Shown here in pieces: positions 1 through 6,900 of a stretch of 11,163 bases of DNA (position 1 is its first letter; every line of letters starts with the position of its first letter). The DNA is from Lachnospiraceae bacterium UBA7598 (GTDB taxonomy: Bacteria; Bacillota; Clostridia; Lachnospirales; Lachnospiraceae): contig DLQV01000260.1 in assembly GCA_002474415.1 (NCBI GenBank), positions 1 through 11,163 of the forward strand, written 5' to 3'. Under the pieces are notes generated by a model. It did not search any database, was not told the origin of the DNA, and worked only from the letters and a program-made list of their open reading frames with translations. Made by a program: the position numbers and the translations under genes.

Positions 1-385
1 GTACACGCTGACGAAGCCGTTCTTCTTTCACATAAGGTCTTCCCATACCATCTTCGTCAATCTCCAATTCATACGTAATTGGGCGTGTTGTACTTGTTTC
101 CCGGTAATATAGTTCAAATTTTATTGGTTCTTCAATTCCCTGTGATCGAATTTGTTGAAAACCACCTCTGTTTTTTGTATCACAGGCGGCTTCAACCCCT
201 ATTTCCAGACAATCTGCCAAAAAGCCAAACGCATCTGCCAAAGTACTTTTTCCATTCCCGCTAGGTCCTATAATAGCGGTTAAATTTCCAAGAGCCATTC
301 CATTTTGATTAGAAAGCGTCTTCCCCATCACAATGTCTTTCAACGGTCCAAAATTTTTGATTCGAACACCCTCAATTTTTCCCAT
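1..385 (-). CDS. RecF/SMC-like AAA family ATPase, N-terminal part (runs off the left edge)
   Basis: The first 128 codons are visible; the rest lies beyond position 1. The protein opens with an IKNFGPLKD motif (residues 9-17), typical of RecF/SMC-type ATPases that start with a strand leading into the P-loop. A clean Walker A, GPSGNGKST, follows at residues 40-48. The stretch after it (LADAFGFLADCL, EAACDTKNRGGF) matches the predicted-ATPase group I know as COG4637 / AAA_21. Walker B and any C-terminal nuclease-like domain would be off-window, so the function cannot be read here. Relatives act in DNA repair or in phage-defence-type modules. The ATG at 383-385 is preceded by AAGGAG at 393-398 with a 7-base gap, which fixes the start. 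It begins 43 bases after pncB stops. GC is about 41% by hand count against roughly half for the neighbours, and many codons end in A or T, so it may be horizontally acquired. Family assignment is fairly sure; role is not. Confidence 0.85.
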   Translation of the reverse strand, partial: MGKIEGVRIKNFGPLKDIVMGKTLSNQNGMALGNLTAIIGPSGNGKSTLADAFGFLADCLEIGVEAACDTKNRGGFQQIRSQGIEEPIKFELYYRETSTTRPITYELEIDEDGMGRPYVKEERLRQRV

Positions 386-409
386 CTGCTCTCTCCTTAA
401 TAATTATCT

Positions 410-439
410 ACAATAAAAAATCATTCTTTTATCTGTCAT
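410..439 (-). promoter_or_regulatory. weak candidate promoter for the AAA ATPase gene
   Basis: Read on the minus strand, ATGACA (439-434) could be a -35 box (TTGACA, 5 of 6) and TATTGT (415-410) a -10 box (TATAAT, 4 of 6), with an 18-base spacer. The -35 would lie inside the last codons of pncB. A start just downstream would leave a leader of only about 20 bases containing the AAGGAG site. The 43-base gap is AT-rich, which makes chance matches likely. The ATPase may instead be read through from pncB. Confidence 0.2.
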
Positions 440-1634
440 GATTCATACGCCAGTCGATACATCGTTTCAGATAGTGCACATAATCCGGGTTCTTACACAT
501 TCCCTTGCCCGGCGTATCGGAAATCTTTGCGACATCCATGCCGTTGCACAGCGTGGTTTTCATGACGATATTCAGTGCCGGTACATCCGTATCATTCGAG
601 ATATAGGTACCGATTCCGAAAGCCACCTTTGTGCGGTCCCGGAAATGTTCGTACAGTTCGTGTGCCCGTGCAAAATCAAGAGAATCACTGAACAATAAAG
701 TCTTACCTGCCGGATCGATCCCCAGTTTCCGGTAGTGTGCGATCATTTTTTCACCCCACTCCACCGGATCGCCGCTGTCATGACGCACGCCGGAGAACAA
801 CGTTGCATAGGTCAGCTGGAAATCCCGCAGGAAACAGTCGGTCGTAATCGCATCGGTCAGTGCAATACCGTTTAACACGCCATACTCGCGTACCCAGGCA
901 TCGAGCGCGTACCAGTTGGAATACGCCGGATTATGTTTGTGATTTCCCTGTCCGACACACATAATCCACTCATGTGCCATGGTTCCGACCGGTGTCAGAT
1001 TGTATTTCTTTGCCAGATAGACGTTGGATGTTCCGACAAATTTTGACCCATGAAACTCTGCTTCTTTCAGCTTGCGGACGGCAAGCTCCTGTGCCTCTGC
1101 GGAAAGGCGGCGGCGCAGTCCGAATTCACTGAACGAACCGATCTCGTATCTGCCGCTGGCATCTTTGATCTTCTGCTCCAGCCGCTCCCGGAAACTGGCG
1201 TAGAGTCTGTCATAATCGTACGCCATACGGAAATACACTTCATTGACAATCGCCAGTGTCGGAATCTCATACAAGGACGTATTCAGCCAAGTACCGAATG
1301 TTTCGATGGAAAGTCCGCATTCTGCCTCATCCGAAATCTTAAAATCCTCATAGCGCGGCTGCCACAGGCGCAGGAAATCAATATAGCTTCCCTTGATCCA
1401 TGTAATGCGATTCAGATAGTCCAGCTCTTCCTCCGTAAAACGCAGACTGCAGTACGCCTTAATCTGCTCTTTAATCTCCTGCACCATCTCTGCTGTAAAG
1501 TGCACATCGGTATTGCGGCACTTGAATGTCCATGTGGTTTTATAGTCAGAGAACTGGTGATAGATGGCCTCTCCCATACTGAATTTGTACATGTCTGTTT
1601 CCAGCAAACTGGTGATGATCTGATTTAACTTCAT
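429..1634 (-). CDS. pncB: nicotinate phosphoribosyltransferase
   Basis: This cytosolic enzyme joins nicotinate to PRPP, with ATP hydrolysis, to make nicotinate mononucleotide, the entry step of the Preiss-Handler route to NAD. The 401-residue length matches the bacterial PncB family (about 400). Visible family marks are the N-terminal LLETDMYKFSM (residues 10-20), GTMAHEW (218-223) with His221 at the place of the autophosphorylated histidine (His219 in Salmonella), GQGNHKHNPAYSNW (228-241), and SGVRHDSGDPVEWG (281-294), the phosphoribosyl-binding region. The start at 1634 gives the expected N-terminus; its ribosome site is weak (only GAGAAG-like purines, no AGGAGG). It follows pncA by 37 bases on the same strand. 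The pair converts nicotinamide to nicotinate and then to the mononucleotide. Identification is close to certain. Confidence 0.97.
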   Translation of the reverse strand: MKLNQIITSLLETDMYKFSMGEAIYHQFSDYKTTWTFKCRNTDVHFTAEMVQEIKEQIKAYCSLRFTEEELDYLNRITWIKGSYIDFLRLWQPRYEDFKISDEAECGLSIETFGTWLNTSLYEIPTLAIVNEVYFRMAYDYDRLYASFRERLEQKIKDASGRYEIGSFSEFGLRRRLSAEAQELAVRKLKEAEFHGSKFVGTSNVYLAKKYNLTPVGTMAHEWIMCVGQGNHKHNPAYSNWYALDAWVREYGVLNGIALTDAITTDCFLRDFQLTYATLFSGVRHDSGDPVEWGEKMIAHYRKLGIDPAGKTLLFSDSLDFARAHELYEHFRDRTKVAFGIGTYISNDTDVPALNIVMKTTLCNGMDVAKISDTPGKGMCKNPDYVHYLKRCIDWRMNHDR

Positions 1635-1671
1635 AATTCTTCTCTTTTCTTCTTACTTAAATAAAATACAA

Positions 1672-2208
1672 TTACTGTATATCTACCTGACAGGTTTTCA
1701 TCGCTTCGATCGCCGTGCGGTGTGACTCCGGTGTCACGCAGGCGCATGCTTTTTCAATCACGCACACGCGCGCTTCCGGGACAAAGGCTTTGGCAATCAT
1801 GACATTGCTGATGACACAGATACCCGTGCACACGCCACAGAAATCAATCTGTGCCTCTGCATCACCGCAGTACTGCTTTAAGCGTTCGCCAAGCTGCACA
1901 CTGCCAAATGCCGGCTTACAGATCGTCTCGATCTGTTCTTCGGAATAAGCGGATGCTGCCTTACGGATCACAGGCACAATCTCCCAGCCTTCGGTTCCTT
2001 CGATGCAGTGCGCGACGGGCAGCCGCTTTCCTTCCTGCGTATCCAGATAATTACTCTGGTGCGTGTCTTTGGTGAAAATGATTCTGTCATACACGCCTGT
2101 TTTTATCACTTCCGCGACCTCCGGAATGACTGCAAAACACGCTGCATTGCCCAGCGGTCCGGTTGTAAAATCGTTTTGCATGTCAACGACAACTAATATT
2201 CTTTTCAT
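1672..2208 (-). CDS. pncA: nicotinamidase (isochorismatase-like cysteine hydrolase)
   Basis: It hydrolyses nicotinamide to nicotinate and ammonia in the cytosol, supplying the substrate of the adjacent PncB. The 178-residue protein has the complete cysteine-hydrolase set: Asp9 in VVVDMQNDF, Lys98 in ICKPAFGS, and Cys131 as nucleophile in GVCTGICVISN, followed by the usual cis-peptide region. The nicotinamidase metal site is also present: Asp48 and His50 in KDTH, and His67 in VAHCIEGT. The GTEGWEI segment (71-77) is typical of this family. The protein is cysteine-rich (11 of 178), with Cys124 and Cys127 just ahead of the nucleophile. The start ATG at 2206-2208 follows an AGGAGA site, and the gene lies 24 bases after the ABC-class ATPase. 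Other isochorismatase-family hydrolases are possible from sequence alone, but the metal triad and the pncB neighbour make nicotinamidase much the best call. Confidence 0.93.
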   Translation of the reverse strand: MKRILVVVDMQNDFTTGPLGNAACFAVIPEVAEVIKTGVYDRIIFTKDTHQSNYLDTQEGKRLPVAHCIEGTEGWEIVPVIRKAASAYSEEQIETICKPAFGSVQLGERLKQYCGDAEAQIDFCGVCTGICVISNVMIAKAFVPEARVCVIEKACACVTPESHRTAIEAMKTCQVDIQ

Positions 2209-2232
2209 AGTCTCTCCTGTGCTTCCCTTTTT

Positions 2233-3963
2233 CTATACACGATAACGGTTAAAACAGGAATAAATCTCCTGCACCCGCGGCATGGCATAACCGCCGGAAA
2301 CGATACCGTTTTCCGCCAGGAAACGCATGCCGGACGTTTCGAGTTCTTTCTGTAACTGTGCAACGACTTCGGCAATTGTCCGTTTGCCGTCCACCAGGTG
2401 TTCGACCGCATATTTTAAGAGCATGCCAAGGCACGCAGTCTGTTCGCTGTCGATCAGCTGTTCCAGATATCGCAGATCCACGGTCTGCTTTCCGATGGCA
2501 AATCCATCCGTTCCCATGGTTTTTAATTTTAACCGCTCCGGCTCATTTTTGCGCACGGCTCCGCTCCGGTAATCCCTGCGTTTTGTGGCACCGTTTTTAT
2601 CTTTTTCCATGATCCGGTGACTGTGTGGCAGGACGAACGGATGTGGCTTTTCCTCTGAAATCGGAAATTCTTTGCACAATGACTTCGCTTTTTTTGTGAT
2701 ATCAACCGGCTTGTAACGGTCCATCTGGATCACGGTATCCGCAATATGGAAAAAGGCACCGGAACTTCCCGCTACCAGGATGGTAGAAATTCCTGCCTGC
2801 TCATACAGTTCCCGCGCACGGGAAAGAAACGGCGTGATCGGCTCTTTGTCCGGGCTGACTACTTTCTGCATAAATGCATCCCTTACCATAAAGTTCGTCG
2901 CGGACGTATCCTCATCCAGCAGAAACAGGCGGCTTCCCGCCTCCATGCCTTCCACGATTCCGGCTGCCTGCGATGTGCTTCCGCTGGCATCTTCCGTTGA
3001 AAAATGATGTGTATCTTTTCCGTTTGGCAGGTCATTGATAAACATGGAAATATCGACATCTTTGATAAACCGTCCGTCCTCCGAACGAAGTTTTAAGGCG
3101 GTCTCATCCGTGATCACAAACTCTCTGCCATCCCCTGCGATATGGTTATAAACGCCCAGTTCGAGTGCGGTCAGAAGTGTGGATTTTCCATGATAGCCGC
3201 CACCGACGATCAGTGTGATTCCTTTCGGGATTCCCATACCGGTGATCGCACCTCTGTGCGGAAGCTGCATCGTCACCCGGAGAGATTCTGGAGAGGTAAA
3301 AGCCACGGACTGTTTCATCGGACGGGAGGAAATCCCGCTCTCCCGCGGCAGTACCGCATCATCGGCGACAAATGCAACCAGCCCCTGTTCTTTCAGCTGG
3401 TCACGGACTGCCTGCTGGTCTTCTGCCAGTTCCACGGCATCTCGGATTCTGCGGGCATCAAGATTCTTATAATAAAACGAGCGCTTTACACATTCCGGCA
3501 GATAGGTAAACAGAATTTTATCCAGTTCCCTGGCATTGATCGTCCGTCCGTTTGCCGGAAATCCTACCGCAAAACGCGCGGTGATTTCTTTTTCATTCAC
3601 TTCACAAGCTGTCCGGGTCAGGATCTCCTGTCCGCAGTGGGTTACCGAAATCAGGCCGCTTTTGCCCGATCCTTTCGCCTTAAATGTAAAGTGATTGATC
3701 TGTGCGGCAAACGTGCGCAGCAGTTCATCTGCCAGTGCCGTGCGGGTCAGTGTATTTTTCATGGCATACTCCGGAAATGCCGCAGCCTTTGCATCCACGG
3801 TCACGCGCACATGGGAAGGCGCCGCAAAAGGATCTCCCTGCACATGATCGATGGATAACACATAGTCTGCAAACCGGTAACTTCCCCGCAGGGATTTGTA
3901 TGCCGGATAACTTTTATGATCGATACTCCGTAACGTTTCTCGTAAATTGCTGTCTGATTGCAT
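2233..3963 (-). CDS. predicted ATPase of the ABC class (COG3044 / MRB1590-like)
   Basis: This 576-residue soluble protein belongs to an uncharacterised family of ABC-class ATPases without membrane segments. The family includes trypanosome MRB1590, which works in mitochondrial RNA editing, so nucleic-acid or RNA-related work is plausible but unproven in bacteria. Visible order: an N-terminal domain (about 1-235) with family motifs GSGKSG (98-103), GQEILTRTA (111-119), VAFVADDAVLPR (196-207) and MGIPKGITLIVGG (243-255). The Walker A is GGGYHGKST (254-262). A signature-like segment, FSTEDASGSTSQAAG (321-335), is followed by Walker B FLLDEDTSATNFMVRD (347-362). An H-loop-like region near VAGSSGAFFHIADTVI (397-412) and an Arg/Lys-rich linker (about 446-482) lead to a helical C-terminal domain. 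The start at 3961-3963 follows AGGAG at a good distance. It begins 18 bases after the VWA gene stops and precedes pncA by 24 bases, so co-transcription is likely. Family certain, function unknown. Confidence 0.92.
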   Translation of the reverse strand: MQSDSNLRETLRSIDHKSYPAYKSLRGSYRFADYVLSIDHVQGDPFAAPSHVRVTVDAKAAAFPEYAMKNTLTRTALADELLRTFAAQINHFTFKAKGSGKSGLISVTHCGQEILTRTACEVNEKEITARFAVGFPANGRTINARELDKILFTYLPECVKRSFYYKNLDARRIRDAVELAEDQQAVRDQLKEQGLVAFVADDAVLPRESGISSRPMKQSVAFTSPESLRVTMQLPHRGAITGMGIPKGITLIVGGGYHGKSTLLTALELGVYNHIAGDGREFVITDETALKLRSEDGRFIKDVDISMFINDLPNGKDTHHFSTEDASGSTSQAAGIVEGMEAGSRLFLLDEDTSATNFMVRDAFMQKVVSPDKEPITPFLSRARELYEQAGISTILVAGSSGAFFHIADTVIQMDRYKPVDITKKAKSLCKEFPISEEKPHPFVLPHSHRIMEKDKNGATKRRDYRSGAVRKNEPERLKLKTMGTDGFAIGKQTVDLRYLEQLIDSEQTACLGMLLKYAVEHLVDGKRTIAEVVAQLQKELETSGMRFLAENGIVSGGYAMPRVQEIYSCFNRYRV

Positions 3964-3981
3964 AATGACTCCTGTTTTCTT

Positions 3982-6900
3982 TTAAACGGAATGATTCCGC
4001 TTTTCTTTTTTCTTTAACAGCGCAGAAGTATCGAGTGTCTGGGAAGCTGTTTCCTTCGGTTTTGTTTTCTTTATCTTTTCCTTTGGTTTTTCTGCTTCCG
4101 GCTCCGGCTGCCCGTCTTCTGCTGTTTTTTCTTTTGTCATTATAGCTTTTTTTGCCGGCTTCGTCCAGTGTGGCATTGGCGGAACATAGGCAAACCGCCG
4201 CATGGCGATATCCGCCAGAAATACGAAAAGCAAAAAGATTAAAAGCGGATTGGTCAAAGAAACCCGTGCCCGCCCGGAAGCTTTTAACTTCTTCCATACA
4301 TTCTTCTCCGGTGAAAGCATCTTTCCATACTGTTTGATGAACGCACAAAAGCTGTCGTTTGTCAGCGCAAATTTGTACTCCTGCGAATACTGTACCACAG
4401 CTGCGGTGGTCATGGCATTTTCGATTTTTTTGCCGTTTTTCCGCTGCACGCTCAGATTGTAAACGCCGGAGACTGCCGTATCCAGCTGTGCCTCATAAGT
4501 TCCCGGCGCACTTGCGGTCAGTTTCTCCTGATGCGTTTTTCCATCCGGGTCCGTGTACACAGCCTCCACCTGTGTCTGCTCTGCGTAATCTTTGGCATAA
4601 TAGGTAACTTTCGTTGTTCCGTTTACGGTAGTTACATCCACACGGTCTTCGCCGAGTGTCGTATTTCCCGCACTGTAATCGACAATCCGTTTCCAGAGCT
4701 GCACGTAATCATCCTGCTGTGCCAGCCCTGCGGTCCAGCGGTTTGTCACATCGGTATTCCACGCAACCGTATGACCCAGCCCATACTGCATGACAGACAA
4801 AATCGGATCATCCTTTTCTACAGATGCCAGCAGCACATTGGCTCCGGTTTTCGGAGAGGCACTCACGTACCCTTTGATCTGCGGCCAGCCATCGGCAAAG
4901 AGATTTTTCGTGATGGCATTGCTGCTGTTTCCTTTTAATGAAAAATGGCCGTTCTGCAAATAGGTATCTCCGCTTAAAAATACCTCCTGTGCAAAGATTT
5001 TCGGAATATCGGTTGAGATATCGGAATAATAATAGCGGCCGTTACACTGCGTTGCCAGCCGTTCCAGAAGCTGTGTATCGGCTGACTCGCCAACCGCTAC
5101 CGTAGAAAGGGTCACATCGGCATCCTTACAGTCTTTGATGATATCTTCAAAATTTTGGGTTTCCCCCTGTCCATCCGTCAGAAGCACAATATGTTTCAAC
5201 TGCGCTTTGCTCTTCTTGATTTCATTTAACGCCGCACGCACAGCCGGTTTGATGGTCGTTCCGCCGCCCTCGCTGATTGTCTCGATGCTTTGTTTGATCT
5301 TGTCTTTATCCGTCACTTTTTCCAACGGCACCTGCCAGGTGTAACCGTCATCAAAGGTTACCACACCGACTTCATCTTTTGCATCCAGCTGATCCACAGC
5401 CGCATCGGCAGCCGCGATCGCCAGATCCAGATTGGTGCCTTCGGAGGTCTGTTCCGACATACTGCCTGAATGATCGATCACCATAACCATTGCCAGATTC
5501 TGTTTCTCATTCACACCGCGTAGCTGCATATCGACCGGAAGAAGTTTTTCCAGTTCCGTATTCTGATATCCGCCCAGTGCAAAACTGTCCTCTCCGCCGC
5601 ACGCCACCAGACCGCATCCGTAGTCTTTCACATAAGTTTTCAGATTCTTTAAAAAGCCCTCCGGCAGATCTGCCCGGTACACATTTTCCAGAATGATGCT
5701 CTTGTACTGCAGCATTTCTTTGAGGGTATCCGGAGCGCTTAATGCAGATACCTGCCGGTAGTTGCATCCGGCAGTATCTAAAAGTTTCAGAAACTGTGCG
5801 CTGTCCTCTCCTGTTCCGGATACGACCAGAATCTTTGGCAGGGAATCCACTGTTGCATACGCACAGTAATCGTTGTTTTTTTCACAGGTGTCCTTCGGGG
5901 CCTTCACACGCACGGTGTACTGCTGCGCATCAGTGCCGGTTACCTTCTGTTTCAATACGAAACGGTTGCTGCCTTTGTTTAAGTGCACGCTTGTCTGGCT
6001 GACCATCTCCGTTCCCTGCAAAAGCTGCAGCTTCGCATCGGTCTCATAGTTGCTTTCCACGGTTACTGTCATGGAATAGGAATCGCCCGGATAGAGATAC
6101 TCCGGCATCTCCACGTTTTCGATATAGGCATCGTTTCCCTGCTTGATATCTTCATAGAGAACCGAATACAGCTGCACGTTTTTTGCCGTCAGTGCCGATG
6201 CCGTATGCTCGATATTTCCCTTTGTCTGCTTTCCATCCGTAAGCACCACAAGCCGTCCGGCCGCATTGTCCGGAATCATGGAAAGCCCTGTGGAAACGGC
6301 TTCCTCAAGGTTGGTTGCATCCGCCTCCGGTGCCGAGAGAATCTGTGAACGGTGTTTCTCACTGGTCAGAAACTGTTCCACAACCGCATTGGCTCCAAAC
6401 GTTACGATGGCATACTGATTGTTCTTTGGCATATCTTTGATCTGCCGGTTTACATACTGCTCCATCTGCGTGAGATTTGCGGCATTGCTCTCCGACAGAT
6501 CGACCAGAAAAACGGTTGTATCTTTCGCGTGGGAAAGCGGCACCGAGATCCCGCAGACAGCCAGCACCAGAAGGGAGAGCCCCACCAGACGCACCGCAAG
6601 ATAAAACCGCCCGCGGTAACGCATCTGCCGGACATAACAGATCCACTCCAGTATCATAAGAAGAAGCACGAGGACAAGGATGACATTGCGCACCTGTTTT
6701 CGCACAAGCTGTCGCTGCATCGTGTTGCGGCTGCCGGAATCGCTTGCCGTGATCCGTCCATCCGACTGACTGCTGCATGCAAATTTTACAATATAAGATT
6801 CCTTTCTGTCCCCCGCTTTTACGGTAAACAGTCCCGCCTGATCGGTCGATGCTGCAATCTGCTGCACATCCACACCGCTTAATGCATGAATCTGCACGGT

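Noticed and set aside
386..428. Rho-independent terminator after pncB
   Set aside because: A T-run exists on the minus strand but no stable stem precedes it.
1050..1628. 192-codon open frame on the plus strand opposite pncB
   Set aside because: It lies fully inside a certain gene, shows no domain-like pattern, and its composition is what the reverse of pncB codons gives.
1..2208. NAD-based anti-phage system formed by the ATPase, pncB and pncA
   Set aside because: PncA and PncB are normal housekeeping salvage enzymes with ordinary composition, the ATPase differs in base content, and no NAD-consuming domain (TIR, Sir2) is visible.
3655..3672. GSGKSG in the ABC-class ATPase as a second Walker A
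   Set aside because: It is a conserved N-terminal motif of this family but lacks the preceding strand and the following Thr/Ser-Leu-Leu helix; the true P-loop is GGGYHGKST at residues 254-262.
3142..3858. 238-codon open frame on the plus strand opposite the ABC-class ATPase
   Set aside because: Long, but rich in Cys, His and Arg in the way antisense frames are, with no recognisable motif and lying over conserved family motifs of the real gene.
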